The notes below the pieces were generated by a model, which ran no database searches, had not been told where the DNA came from, and was given only the letters and a program-made list of their open reading frames with translations. From assembly GCA_020698575.1 (NCBI GenBank), contig CM036248.1:13297729-13361728 (forward strand): DNA of 64,000 nt, in the 5' to 3' direction. The stretch comes from Bostrychus sinensis. Taxonomy: Eukaryota; Chordata; Actinopteri; Gobiiformes; Eleotridae. Made by a program: the position numbers and the translations under genes. Shown here one piece after another: positions 1 to 11,651 of this stretch; positions within the stretch are counted from its first letter, which is position 1, and each line of letters opens with the position of its first letter.

Positions 1-1483
1 AAGACGTGAAGTGAGGCAGCAGCAGCCATGGGCGTCAGACTGGGGGGTAAAGGGTACAATTTACCCAGGACCCACTGCAGGGAGGGGCCCTTAAAAAGCC
101 TAGGATATGTGTGAGAGATATTGCTAAAGTGAGCAAGGGGGCCCACCAAGATGATTTATACAAAGGGCCCAAAATTTTGTGCTACACCCCTGGTAGCAGC
201 CTCAACTCACCCCAGACTGCACAGTCCCTCACTAACGGGGCTGAGGCTTGGCTTTGGCTGTGCCTGTTTCTGTCTTTCTTCATGTCTCCAATATAATGTG
301 TTCAGACACTTTTAATGTGCACTCTAATTTCTATAGTCAGGCTAATCTATTTAATATCTGTATGTTACATATTTAGTTTTGCTAATCTCATAAAACCACA
401 GATCAAAAAACTCGAGGTGAGGCAGACAGTACTCTGCCTCACTGTAGGGGGCGTACGAGAGCACACAGGTTCACGATGCTGCCCCAAATGAAAGCCAAAC
501 ATGGAAGATACATGGATCTAAAACTTTCTCAAAACTGGATTACCAATCGAAACAGGATCTAATTAATGAAGGAAGACCAACGCAGGAGCTTAAAGATCTG
601 CTTCAGCTATCAGGTCAGAAAATAACCCGCTCTTTTCAACGAGGCGTGAAAGAGGCGTTAATGGACCGAGATATGTGCATATTAATTAGCCGCTAATTTG
701 CTCATTTAGCCTGTATTATGAAACTGCGCTCCCCTAGTTAGCATTCAGTATGAATAAAATAGTGTTATCCAAATACTAGCTGCCTGGAGGAGAGAGGAAA
801 ATTGTCTATAAATCCATCTCCAGTGTGATCAGAGTCTGACCCAAGTTCAAACATCAGCTGCTGTCAAAGTGGAAATGATAGCTACAAGTTTTTTCTAACA
901 TTATACTTTTGTACATTTTACTCCAGAATCAATAAAACACTGTGATATAGCCTATTTATTATTTTTTATATACACATTTATTCACCAGCCATCACGCACA
1001 TCACTAGTCCCCACTGTTACCAGCAGGGGGCGACAGACACCTAATCCAAGTGTTATCTACAAAAGTCAAAGAAACAGCTCCCCAAAAGAAGACATTTTTT
1101 TCATACAAATACCTTATTTTAAGTTATAAAATGTGAAATACTAATGCAAATGTGTCCAAAAACGCATAATATGTCACCTTTAATTAAATGAAATACACTG
1201 AGACAGATTTTAGGCTACATGTGGCTTAAAGGTTGTTTCTGTAAAAAGTAGATCCCAATAAAAGGTTTAAGGAAAAAATTTGAGTCCCTCTGTCCGACTA
1301 TTTGAGAACCACTAAGTCTTCTTCAACCAAAAGTGTATTTTCTGAGAACAGAGGACTAAAATGTATGCCCAAAGCTACATTTTTGACAGTACCTGACTAG
1401 ATATGGACAGGGCCTATTATAATATTTTTTATTAGAGATATTTTTATTATAGTTTTATTGGTTGATCAAAACGCCAACATTAC
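1..1483 (-). other. Intron 3' of the last visible exon (partial)
   Basis: No exon could be found here. The next teneurin exon, expected to begin GHLFAME-like, is absent, so the window ends inside an intron. The 1-420 segment has repeated GGGCCC-rich blocks, similar in style to 5770-5900. Positions about 990-1185 match half of the piggyBac-like miniature repeat seen at 35402-35854 (shared phrase GACACCTAATCCAAGT) and end in CACCTTTAA. The rest is AT-rich with nothing recognisable. Confidence 0.7.
960..1185. mobile_element. Partial piggyBac-like MITE (right half)
   Basis: The phrase CAGCAGGGGGCGACAGACAC, followed by AAGTTATAAAATGTGAAATACT and an end reading CATAATATGTCACCTTTAA, is shared with the copies at 35402-35854 and, inverted, 55023-55439. 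The left terminus was not located. Confidence 0.55.
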
Positions 1484-1895
1484 CTGCAGGTCATAGTAGA
1501 GTGATGAGATGTCTGAACTTGAGTGGTTAAAAATATGCGTGACTCTTGTGGGATGGTTCAGATCGGCGTAGAAAAACTGCAGATGCTGTCCCAGGCTGTT
1601 CCTCGTGGACACCCTGCGCCCCAGCCCGTCAGTAGTGGTATACCACACTCCAGCCTCCGGGCCCCCTGTTATAGGCCCTGAGTAACTGTCCTTTAGAGTT
1701 GTAGTCGAACACGTCTGACCCGCGCTGGCTGAGGTAACCGTCTTCGTCCAGCCGGTACTGGACGTCCCCCAGGCGCGTGATGCGGTCTCGGAGGTCATAG
1801 CGGAGGGGCAAAATACGAGCGCTGTTCCCGGGATTGAGCAAATGCAGGTTACCGTTCAGGTCGTAGCTGTAGCGCCACGTGGACCAGTCATTCAC
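1484..1895 (-). CDS. tenm2: Teneurin exon 27 of 27 visible: YD repeats, frame-shifted
   Basis: Acceptor CAG at 1896-1898 and donor GTAATG below 1484. The exon encodes YD-shell repeats with YDLNGNLHLL, YDLRDRITRLGDVQY and FDYNSKGQLLRAY, then SLGQHLQFFYADL and ends SLYYDLQ. The first part reads in frame to WSVVYHY and meets TGA at 1629-1631. The conserved continuation DGLGRRVSTRN is only open one base over. The exon is 412 bp where a multiple of three (411) is expected, so one T (an A at 1631 on the plus strand) is extra between the Tyr and Asp codons. A GPGGW stretch just before it is one residue longer than in human TENM2 as I recall it. The upstream 26 exons are intact, so an assembly error or a recent allele is as likely as gene death. 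Confidence 0.93.
1629..1631 (-). pseudogene. tenm2: Frameshift / premature TGA in YD exon
   Basis: On the minus strand the sequence is TAC CAC TAC T GAC GGG CTG. The protein family demands Tyr-Asp-Gly here (YDG of the YD motif). Removing one T restores DGLGRRV; leaving it makes TGA immediately. This is the only frame break found in the 5.9 kb of coding sequence. Confidence 0.85.
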
Positions 1896-1986
1896 CTGGA
1901 AAAAAACATGTTTAAAAAAAATAAGGGCTTAAATGTAAAAAAAGTGTGTGACATTTTCGGGAAGCTCTTTGGAACAGGATACTCAC
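1896..1986 (-). other. Intron 26 (91 bp)
   Basis: Shortest intron of the locus; GT...AG with GTGAGT donor and a T-rich tract before the acceptor. Nothing else in it. Confidence 0.9.
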
Positions 1987-2256
1987 CTTGACACCGCTCA
2001 GCTGGCCGTCCCCGTCGTAGTCGTATCTGTACTGAGTGGTGTTGGCGTAGGGCCCGATTTTGAGCTCCCTCTTCACCACCCGTCCCATGCTGTCGTACTG
2101 CACCGTCATCCAGTACATGAGGGACCGGAAGATCTCGTACTGGACCTCCTTGATGCGCCCGTGGGTGTCGAAATGCTTACTCAATGTCATTACGGCTGTA
2201 GTGATAATCTGATTGATGTCGTAGTAGATCACACCAAACTTTCCAAAGTGCTCCAC
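1987..2256 (-). CDS. tenm2: Teneurin exon 26: YD repeats
   Basis: 270 bp, phase 0 to 0. Begins VEHFGKFGVIYYDINQIITT and carries three YD-type units: FDTHGRIKEVQYE, YDSMGRVVKREL and YDYDGDGQL. Acceptor CATAG; donor AAG|GTGAGT. The YD shell is the large barrel that holds the C-terminal toxin-like tail. This exon is among the most conserved across vertebrate teneurins and differs little from mammalian TENM2 as I recall it. Confidence 0.96.
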
Positions 2257-3491
2257 CTATGACAGAAGAGAGATGACACTTTTTGTGAGGATAATAGTGG
2301 GATTTTTGACTAGCCAACTTTTCAACTTTTCAACGAGAGACTACAGGTTTTTTTCAAGCTTTCACACACCAAAAAGAAAATGTCCAGTCTACACATTTTA
2401 TCACAACAAAAGGTTTAAAAAGAACAAGAAGCTTTCTCTATTCTGTCTGAGATAATGCCTTCAACTTTAAAAACCAAGTTTTTTAAAACCTTTTGTTGTA
2501 ATTCAATTAGTCTGGATGATTTGAGAGTCTTCACAGACATGTTTCTTCTAATTAAGATGTTTATTTCATTACATTTTATTAACTTGAGCCTATACACTAA
2601 AACCTGAAATATAACTTCAAAGGCTATTTTCTCAAAATTACTTTTTCTCACACTTTGAGTCAGGTATATCCGCTTCAATAGCACCTATAAGTCTTGTACA
2701 AAATTATATTTTGAAGACTTTTACAGAGGAAATTGCTGAATGATAAATTAGATACAAAACACACAAACCATAAAGGCTGTAAAATAAAAGTGTCCCAAAA
2801 TCACACCAGCTGAGAAGCATTGCTCTATAACATGCCCCCTTCCATACATCTGCATATTCTTAGGCTATGAGAAAATATTTTTTTGAGGATATTGCCAACA
2901 TTGTCTAATTATTGAAACACACATTATGATTCCCATGATTCCTGTTGTAACACCCTTCTAATATGTCAATAAAATAAACCATGAATTTAAACCTGGCCTG
3001 GATTTGGCAAAAATTTAGATACATATTGTACTTACTAACTTAGATAAACTTACTTTATTTAAAGGTTTTGTTTTATCAAGGGCTAAGACACAAAAATGGC
3101 TCAAGTGACACTTCACTAACATTACAGGTGACCAAAACCGATGTTGCTTTTGTGGTTTTAGTTTAATCCCAAATATAATCTCCACTCCAGGTAAAAACAA
3201 TGTTTTTTCATGCAGTGGTAATAAGATTTTGGACCATTTTGCTCCCTTAACATGTAGCTTCCACAGTAACAGTCAACACATTTTATCTAAATATGTCAAC
3301 AATATGAAATGTGACACAAGAATTTTAAACCTGGCTCCATGCAACATTCAGTTTTTCTAATGTATGCAAGTAAGGAGATACTTATTTTGCATCTGTGAGC
3401 ATTTCCAATACAGTTTTTTTCCTCATGTTGATGCCATAAACCTGTAGTGTCTTGCCTTAAGTCAGAGTGCAGCTGAAAAACATTTCTGTAC
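2257..3491 (-). other. Intron 25
   Basis: 1.2 kb, AT-rich, no repeat with recognisable ends and no open frame of note. A polypyrimidine tract precedes the acceptor of exon 26. Confidence 0.75.
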
Positions 3492-4049
3492 CTTGCCAGA
3501 GATTTCATCATATCTGTAGAGGTCGACAGGGAGCGGTGTCTCACTGATCACCGGCTTCATGCTGGCGATGCGGAAACTGTTGTCGTGGTAGGTGTAGTCG
3601 AACCTCGCATTGACCATTCCCTCCTCGCTGAACCGGTAGATCTGCTTATCAATGAGGGGTCCCATTTTGCGATAGCGTATGGTGCAGGAGAAGCCCCCGC
3701 TCTGGAGGTTGACCATCTTGAGCACGCCGGCCGTCTCGTCGTAGCCGAAGGTGACCACGGTGCTGTCGTACACGATCTCGGACAGCTTGGCCAGTTTGCC
3801 GTACTTGTAGAGGACGCGGCGGCCGGTGCCCAGGTAGTGGACGGCTTGGGGCCTGCCGTCCTCGCAGAAGTCATGGATGATTGAGGCGTTGCTCTCCGGA
3901 GGGTTGTAGGTGTTGCGGATGTAGCCGACCGACACGTGCGTGAACATGGTGTGGCGGGCAACGCTGGGCATGGTGACAGCGGTGACCCGGCCCGAAGCGT
4001 CGAACTCAAAGACGTACTGCCTCTGGCTCTGGAGCAGCAGCACCATGGA
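3492..4049 (-). CDS. tenm2: Teneurin exon 25: YD repeats
   Basis: 558 bp, phase 0 to 0; acceptor CTACAG, donor AAG|GTACAG. Starts SMVLLLQSQRQYVFEF and ends RYDEISGK. Contains FDASGRVTAVTMP, GYIRNTYNPPESNASII, GYDETAGVLKMVNLQSGG and FDYTYHDNSFRIASMKPV. The Q in LLLQSQRQ and the extra His in YHDNSFR are, from memory of the family, TENM2-type; other vertebrate paralogues have LLLHSQRQ and YDNSFR. The exon is GC-rich at third positions, which creates long spurious open frames on both strands. Confidence 0.97.
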
Positions 4050-5421
4050 CTGTAGGTAGAGGAGAGAATAACAAATAAGAAATTGATAGCAGCATTTTAA
4101 AATTACAATACTATTACGCATTAGGTAATTTACGCATTGGTTAATCTATTTACTATGCATTACTTCTAGATTAATAGTCACCATGAAGTTATCAATATTG
4201 TTACCGTTGCCAAGAAGGTTATGTTTGTGTCAGTAATTGTTTGTTTGTTTGACTGTGAACAACAGGCTATGACCGGACTTTGATGAGATTTTCACAAAAG
4301 GTCAGCAATTTATTTAATGTGATTGCCTGTATTTGTGTTAACTATTATCTAGAGTCCTAAAAAGAAAAAAAAAAAAAGGTCAGCAATGGGCCTAAAGAAA
4401 TTTTTTTTTTTTTTTTTTTTTTCAATCTGGATAATTGTCTGTGTCCAAGAATTTTTAAAATGGATTTTGTACCATTGCGAGATATGGCCAAAGATAATAC
4501 TATATATACTATATTTACTATATTGAAATATTTAATCCGTTAAAGTGGATTCTTCACATTTTGAGATATAAGAGCTTTGTGGCTAAATGGATACAGCATT
4601 TTCCCCTAAACTAGTAGATCACCCACCCAAATAACTGGATTCAGGTGTACCAATCACTTCCATGGCCACAGGTGTATAACATCAAGCCCCTGGCTGCAGC
4701 TTTGTGGAAAACTTTGCGGAAAAGTTTGGAGATGGCCACTTCCTGTTCCAACATGACTGCACCAGTGCACAAAGCAAGGTCCATAAAGACATGGATGAGT
4801 GAGTTTGGTGTGGAAGAAATTGACTGGCCTGCACAGAGTCCTGACCTCAACCCAAAAGAACACCTTTGGGATAAATTAGAGCGAAGACTGTGAGCCAGGC
4901 CTTCCTTTCTAACATCAGTGTCTGACCTCACTAAGGGGCTTCTGGAAGAATGGTCAAAAATTCCCATAAACACTGCTAAACCTTGGGGAAAGCTTTCCCA
5001 CAAGAGTTGAAGCTGTTATAGATGCAAAGGGTGGGCAATAGCCATATTAAACCCTGTGGATTAAGAATTAAGTTCATATGCGTGTAAAGGCAGGTGAGTA
5101 AATACTCTTGGCAATATAGTGCATGTGTATAGTGTATGTTTACTGAAAGGGAAACAGGTGCAGGTCTGAGCTCTCCAAATGCTTCTAGTTATAAAGTGTT
5201 AGTGGATTAGTAAAGAATTACAGCATCATCGATGGATGACTTCTTTCCATTAAATCTGCACCAGAGGTCATTTGCTCTTAGCCGGCGAATTTGAATTTCC
5301 ATTAAAAAAGTATTATTGGATTAACAATAACAACAGTCCAAATTATTATTCCCTTCCTCTCTGGTGCCTTGATTAAGAGGATTTACTCCCAGATAAGAGC
5401 ATTAGTTATGAATACACTCAC
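4050..5421 (-). other. Intron 24
   Basis: Holds a poly-A stretch and a 22-base poly-T run (4364-4422) and the Tc1-like relic at 4617-5121; otherwise AT-rich unique-looking sequence. Confidence 0.8.
4617..5121 (+). mobile_element. Tc1-like transposon, internally deleted
   Basis: Plus-strand remnant of a fish Tc1-like element. The left part (about 4617-4698: CACCCACCCAAATAACTGGA, then ATTCAGGTGTACCAATCACT) is joined directly to the 3' end of the transposase gene. The reading frame at 4645-4893 ends with DWPAQSPDLNPKEHLWDKLE, the conserved block before the last catalytic residue of DD34E transposases. The right end reads TTGGCAATATAGTG. Most of the catalytic domain is missing and frame changes are present, so it cannot encode a transposase. 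Confidence 0.9.
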
Positions 5422-5718
5422 TTTGTCGAGGTAACTGTAGCTCCAGATCTTCCCGTCCACAAAAGAGCGGGAGAGGATGCGCCCCTGCGGGTCAAACTCA
5501 GTCCTCTCGCTCATGCTGCCCCTCTGCAGGCCCACCAGCTGTCCCGTACTGGAGTAGGACACGTTGACCACCGCCAGGCTACTGCTCGGCAACCACATGG
5601 CGGGGCGGCCCTGAGCGTCGTACATGATGCGCAGCGTGAACTTGCGGTGGTCGTCGTAAATCTTCTCTGTGCGAGTGTTGCGGTCAAAGTCGATGGAGAG
5701 GAGGTTACGGCCATGAGC
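5422..5718 (-). CDS. tenm2: Teneurin exon 24: YD repeats
   Basis: 297 bp, phase 0 to 0; donor AAA|GTGAGT, acceptor CCACAG. Begins AHGRNLLSIDFDRNTRTEK, then IYDDHRKFTLRIMYDAQGRP, LPSSSLAVVNVSY, SMSERTEFDPQGRILSR and ends WSYSYLDK. Typical alternating strands of the YD barrel with GR turns. Confidence 0.96.
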
Positions 5719-6397
5719 CTGTGGAGAAGGACATGTGGTTATGAAAAGCTGCTTATTGAGAGCCAAAGGGGTCTGTTGTCCTGGGCCTAAGGGTTAGAAG
5801 GGCCCAGAAATGGTCCTTCTTCTTATATTTTCATATATATGATGAGCCCATGTAAAGCCTTCTTGCCTTGGGCCCCATCAAGTTCGTCAATGGGCCTGGG
5901 TTTACATACGTAAAATTTTAATAAAACAGACTACAAAAAAACAAACAGAGACAGATCATTTTCCTGATTCTTCTAATGCAGAAAATTATCTACTCAAAAA
6001 TGATGAATAGCATTTTCTAATTTTCTCTTTGGTAAATATAATCTTTGAGACCGCCACATCCGATACTACGACAAGACAGAGTAAAACTGGATTTGAGACT
6101 ATTTGAGTCTTGGGTGCTACAACACTACACACCACCACCATGAAGTGTGTGAAGTGTCTTGCCCAAGGACCCAAGAGCAGCATGAAATGGTGGGAGCAGG
6201 GGTCGATCCACCAACTTTCTGGTTAATGGTTAGCTCCTTCATGCCGCCCTTTTACCATTTCATCTTTTTTTTTTATAACTGTTCTCAAGCATCTCTTCTA
6301 CTTTGCTGGCATGCGAGATATTGATGAATATTAAAACATGCAAATAACAACCTTGTAAAAAGTCATCAGTGGCTCATTAAAAAAAAGGTTATCTCAC
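5719..6397 (-). other. Intron 23
   Basis: Carries GGGCCC-type repeat blocks at 5775-5900 and a minus-strand SINE fragment at 6108-6255; remainder AT-rich. Confidence 0.75.
6108..6255 (-). repeat. tRNA-derived SINE fragment
   Basis: Read on the minus strand it has GGGCGGCATGAAGGAGCTAA, then GGTGGATCGACCCCTGC (B-box-like), then CCTTGGGCAAGACACTTCA. The last phrase is shared with the fuller copies at 12536-12830 and 42459-42787. Confidence 0.7.
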
Positions 6398-6633
6398 CCT
6401 CAGCTTTCTCCCGAACACCGTGACCTTGCCCTTGGTCTGCTCTTTACGCAGACGCCACTCGATGGAGTTGAGCCCATTGTCCGTGGGCAGGGTGATGTTC
6501 CTCCGCCCGATCGTGGGGCTGACAGATCCGGCCAAGATGTGAGGCTCGGTGTGGAAACTGATGCCCATCCCGTTGGCGTACATCACTCGCAGCGTGCCGT
6601 TGTTGCAGAGCTGGTAGCTGTTTCTCACCTGGT
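6398..6633 (-). CDS. tenm2: Teneurin exon 23: YD shell
   Basis: 236 bp; the split Asp codon (G|AC) joins it to exon 22. Sequence DQVRNSYQLCNNGTLRVMYA, GMGISFHTEPHILAGSV, PTIGRRNITLPTDNGLNSIE and KGKVTVFGRKLR. Donor AGG|GTGAGA, acceptor CCACAG. LCNNGTLRV and GMGISFH are the strongest TENM2-type signatures in the window; I recall quite different residues at these places in TENM1, TENM3 and TENM4. Confidence 0.96.
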
Positions 6634-7185
6634 CTGTGGGGCAGAGACAGAAGAGACAAAAAGACAATGAGATGGGTACGGCACGGAGCCAAAGAGGCAC
6701 CAGGGGACCTCTCAGTTAGGACGATGTACTTGTTTGATCTAATTTCATTCAAGAACAAAAAAGGAAGGAAAAAGCAGCTAAGCCTGATTTGGATCCAGCC
6801 CCAGATTCAGAGACGTGACTGAATGCAGATAAACACAACGAGGCAGCAATGATAATAGCTGTTTATTTACTGTAGCCTTTTATTCATGCCATAAAATTGC
6901 AAATTAGAGTCGGTCATCGACACTAAGCCTTGCATAGACCACACAGATTTCACTCAAATATACACAATTTAAGCCCTGTGACTAACTGGCCATTTGTCCT
7001 AACTCTATGGCAGTGGTTCACAACCTTTTGTGTCCTGTGTATCTCCTGAGCTAATTCTTCTGCATTTTTTAAATTGTATTTTAAACCAAAATTCAACATA
7101 AAAATGACAATAAATAAATATATGACTCCCTAAAAATAAAATATTAAAACATTAAATTTAAATATTATCATATAAACCCCTATTA

Positions 7186-7477
7186 CAGTGGTTCCCAACC
7201 TTTTTTCCAAGTGACCCTCATTTTATCAGTTGATATGCTGGACAGACCCCACCCTTCCCTGACCTTATTAATTAAGAAAAATGAAGGAATTTATTGGTTA
7301 AATTTCACTGCATAACTGAAACATCGCATTAGTATTATTTTCAACTATTTCTGAACACATTTTCTGTGACCATTGCAATGCATTAGCCAGTCTTCCTTGC
7401 ATTATCATCCATCTGACCCACTGTGAAGCTTTGGTGACCCATAGTGGGGGTCCCGACCCCCAGGTTGAGAATTACTG
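7186..7477. mobile_element. hAT-like MITE, inner of a nested pair
   Basis: Starts CAGTGGTTCCCAACC and ends GGTTGAGAATTACTG. The flanks CCCTATTA (7178-7185) and CCCTGTTA (7478-7485) match at 7 of 8 positions. It sits within the outer element, so it inserted later. Confidence 0.8.
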
Positions 7478-7689
7478 CCCTGTTACATTTACCTATTTTA
7501 CTTTTATTATATGTTCAAATATTTCAAGAAAAAAACAAACAAAAAAACCCCTAAACTCATAATATATTGACTATATAAAAAACAACAACATTTAAACAAA
7601 CTCCTGAAACATGCTATTAAATCTAAAAAAAAGTAACAAAATATATCTGAATAATATTAGATATTATTTTGTTTTGATGTAGAAAATAA

Positions 7690-7692
<3 letters not shown>

Positions 7693-7773
<81 letters not shown>
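7693..7773. repeat. (AT)n microsatellite
   Basis: About 40 uninterrupted AT units inside the outer hAT-like element; very likely length-polymorphic. Confidence 0.97.
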
Positions 7774-7776
<3 letters not shown>

Positions 7777-9579
7777 GTTCAAAGTATCCCCTGCAAACTT
7801 CTCATGTACCCCAGGGGTCCACGTACCACTGGTTGGGAAACATTACTCTATGGCAAATGTATTTTATGATCAGTTTTACCATTAAAGGTGATAAATTTAA
7901 ACAATACTAGGCGTTAATCCAGACAAGGGGTCACATTACAAGCCAGTGTACAGGTCCCAAGCCTGGATAAAAGAGGAGGTTTGAGTATGAACTGTATTCA
8001 ACCTCTCCATGACCCACTTTTGGGCTCTGACCCACCAGTTGGGAAGCACTGATTTAAATGTACACCTTATTTTTTACTTGGATGAAACTTGTACCATTTT
8101 ATTTTATCTTAAACTGAAAAATCTCCCTTAAACTCTCCCTCCATTCCTCCTTGGACTTGGACTGTGTGGATTTTACAACTATTTGTGAGCATCTCATCTA
8201 CTTTTTTATTCACTGGCCTGATTTTGACCTCGAAAACTCTTGGTTAGGTCTTCTCACTACACTTTGGTTTTGGCAGATATCGTGTTGAAGAAGTTGCATA
8301 ATGCCAACTTTGTGTGAATGATCTTCCCTGCTATCCAAACATTTACTAAAAATGGAAAACACTTGCCTAAACCGAGTCCATTATAAATGTGAGAACTGGA
8401 TCAGGCTTGTAAAATATTTATAGCCAGTGACACAACAGTTTCCTCTATCCTCATTCCCACAAATGAGCAATATTCACATGGAAAACACAGACAGGCGAAA
8501 CAGACATCTCTCTACAATCTCTGCCTCTACGCAATTTAATGACTCACTCTCAAATACTGGATAAGGCTGTGTTTCTAATGCCTGGGCTAAAGTCAGCCCT
8601 GTGATGTCTGGCTACGGCTTGATCACAGTGATTCGAGATAAAATTGTTTTTCGGCTTTTCAGATGCATAAGAAAAAGGCTTTTTTATTTAATTTACAAAA
8701 CGGTAATTTGATCGGATCTCCCTTTTTGAAGACATCAATGGCACTAATCCATAAGGCCAATTTGTGATAACGCAGATTTGAACAAAAAAGGAATAAAAAA
8801 GAGAGACTTGGCAGCGTTTAGATAAATCTTGTACGTCTGAGAAAGCTCGTAATAAAAACACAAGCGTTTGGATATGGAGAGGTGGAGAGACGAGAGCTGG
8901 GGGGCCGTGGAGGATTCAGTGTGCAGAAGTTAATGAAGAGAGCGAGAGAGGGCTGGTTAAGCGTATATACGTCTTCACACAACCCCGCACACAGACCGAC
9001 GAGAAAGCCTTAAATGACTTCGAGCTCGGTGAATAAAGTCTGGCCCCGACTTCATAGAAAAACAGGTGGAAGATCTCTTCCATGCAGAGTAAAGTTGGGT
9101 TGATAAAGTGATCCAACTAAGCTTTCTCTCTTTTTTGTCCAAAGCTACTATTTGTATTTTTCCTTCTGGGGTTGTCACAGCAAGATTTTTTGAAGCTTTT
9201 TATTTCTCTTTTTAAGTTAACCTCATTTTCACCGAGGAAACCATAATAGCTTATTTTATTTATAGTTCTAGTTTGCAGTGTCTTTAAGAGTTCAAAGCAG
9301 TGGGTTAAAAAAGATATTCATGCGTACTTCAAGAGACTGTCCATTCTGGATTCACTGACAACAACTTGTATGACTAATCTTAACAGAAATGCACTGAGTT
9401 AAATTTGTCTATATATATGCCATTTCTCTTGTTGGTTTCTCCTTTTCTTCTGTTATGGGCTCATATTGTAATAAAATACTAACAAAGCGTTTTTAACAAT
9501 GAATGATGAACATGACACGAGGCATAGTTTTATAGTGATCATTTTGTAAAAACTGACAACTTTTATGAATTGACTGAAG

Positions 9580-10060
9580 TGGTCGTCACAGCAGGCATCA
9601 TCTGCCTCCTAGTGTCCTGACCCAACCCTTTTTATCCAGGCTTGTGACTGGCTCAAATGCAAAGAGAATACAACCATTTAATCAGCAATGCTCCACTCAG
9701 GCTAATGCTGCATTCACTGAAAATCTTAGTAAGTAACAGCATTCGTCTTTTGTTAAAATTGGACAAAAACAAGGACTTGCTTTATTTGTTTCTACATCTA
9801 CATTTTTTTACACCCTTCCTGACCCAACCAGTTATCTAGGCTTGGGACTGGCACACAAACTACCCTGTGGCTGGATTGTAGTGTCAAATGCTAACAATAA
9901 TTTAAGCATGTATTTCATTACATGTTGTTTATGAATATGACCGGAAACACAGCAACAAAGAGTGTACTCTTTGTGCCGATCCCAAGCCTGGATAACTGGA
10001 GATGGTTGCATCAGGAGTAAAACCTGTGCCAAATTATAGTTCAAATCACTGAACAGCAGG
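9580..10060. repeat. Inverted pair of a fish interspersed repeat
   Basis: CCAGTTATCTAGGCTTGGGA near 9828 reappears inverted near 9972-10001 as TCCCAAGCCTGGATAACTGG. A further direct copy of the ATCCAGGCTTGTGACTGG phrase lies at 9636. The same family recurs at 11190-11370, 22190-22420, 28385-28550, 30080-30250 and 55450-55580. I cannot name it. Confidence 0.65.
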
Positions 10061-11651
10061 AGGCAGGATGATTTGCATTGGTGACTCTAAGCCTTTTTAT
10101 CCCGGTGTTTTACTCCAGCTAGGAAATACTGCTAAGTTATTCCTTCCAATAAAAAGTTTAAAAATATTAAAAAATAAACATCTTTAAACTAAAGCAATAG
10201 CTAAATCTTTTAACCCAATGTTACTCCCTCTACAGCCTATATAACCTCACAGTTCACATTCTTAATTCATTCTCGTGCCATGGCTTTCGCGCCGGACAAT
10301 GAACCAGACACAATTACCCTGCCTCTTGTTGCCCTCTCTAAACAGACCAAATAAGCTGAGGGATCATGGGAGCCGGTGGAGAGCTGTACTGTTTGTTTCA
10401 TTATAACCACAGAAAACACAATCACCGCTCGGGTCCGGGCTCCTGAATGAGGACAAAATGCAGGTTCGTCTGGCAAGAGCATCCAATTATAGTTTTTTTA
10501 TGGTTACCCATTCTGGGGCGGTAATTAATGCAAAGTCAATGGGATGCCCCCTGAATGCATTGAAGAAAAAAAAAACTGAGGAAATTTGGGAGAGTGAGGA
10601 GGAGGAGGAGAAGCTTGAGAGATGAGGAGAGCTCTGCCTACACGTGTGCTAATGAATTTTCTGTGGTGGTATTCAAAAGCAGAAGGGTCCCAGCTGGGAT
10701 TTACAAATATGTATTGGTAATTCTTTTTACATGAGAAGAAGTTGGATGTGGGGTTGGGGAAGGAAAATAATCTCCTGGAGCATGAGTGAAAGTAACAAGG
10801 CTTTTAATTAGAAATTAGGTCTGTGAGCAAAGGGCGTCAAGGAGGGTGTTTTTTGAATACTACAAATAGACAGTTCTCTTATACTTCTATATTAATCTGG
10901 TCTTACCTGAAATATAGACATTTTTTGTATATGAAATTACTGCCACGCTCACTCAATAGCTTTAAACACATACTTTTAAAACTAATAATACCACTAAGTG
11001 ACTTTTTAGAGAAGTGATTAGAAGTGATTTGACATTATTATTTTTTTCTTTCATGATATAAAAGAGAAAAATAAAGCAATCCTGTGTGATTTTGCAATAT
11101 TGTCTTCTTGATATGATGTGAAGTGATGAAACACACCTTTAAGGTAGTTCTAAAATAAAACTGAGTCCCACAAGCACACGAGTTCAGAAGCACTGCTCTT
11201 TCCTTTCAGCTTTTCCTGATCCATTCAAATCTCCTTGCGTGCAGTGACTTGCATATAATGTATTTGGCATAAATGTTCAGGCCGAATGCCCTTCTTGAAG
11301 CAACCCTCGCCATTTATGCTGGCTTGAGACCGGCACAAACAGACTGGCTTGTAATCCTATGTCTCTATAAATGTCCCACTGTACTGGTCATTTAGTAATT
11401 CCCACATACATTGCATTAAGCTTTTCCAGTCATATTACAAACCTGCCTTTTATTTCATCTCACTCAAAATCCCATATTTTTCTAACACATATCCCTTCAT
11501 TTTCTCCTTATGTTGCAGTGTGTCTACCTGTCGTGCGAAACCAGTTTGCCATTTCATAACTATTTAAAAATTCATGTGCGGCTCATTTTTCCGCCGCACA
11601 GCCCATATTACAGTATGTGCTGAGTGGACTGAGCTGCTGCCTTTTTTTTAC

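Larger units (their letters stand above)
7011..7845. mobile_element. hAT-like element, outer of a nested pair
   Basis: Starts CAGTGGTTCACAACC and ends GGTTGGGAAACATTA. It is flanked by an exact 8-bp duplication CTCTATGG (7003-7010 and 7846-7853). It carries the inner element and the AT microsatellite but no transposase. Confidence 0.8.
6634..11651 (-). other. Intron 22 (5.0 kb)
   Basis: Contains, in plus coordinates: nested hAT-like elements with an AT microsatellite (7011-7845); a degraded hAT-type end (about 7935-8060); a repeat-poor block (8560-8900); an inverted repeat pair (9580-10060); a second repeat-poor block (10255-10500); and a copy of the fish repeat with CTGGCTTGAGACCGGCACAA (11190-11370). 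No exon-like sequence. Confidence 0.75.

Noticed and set aside
3557..4009. Open frames of 99-150 codons overlapping exon 25 in other frames and on the plus strand
   Set aside because: They are shadows of the GC-rich third positions of the teneurin exon; sequence is low-complexity Ser/Thr/Pro/Ala and has no family match.
4645..4893. Tc1 transposase as a functional gene
   Set aside because: Only the C-terminal motif is present; the catalytic core is deleted and the element has lost its left inverted repeat.
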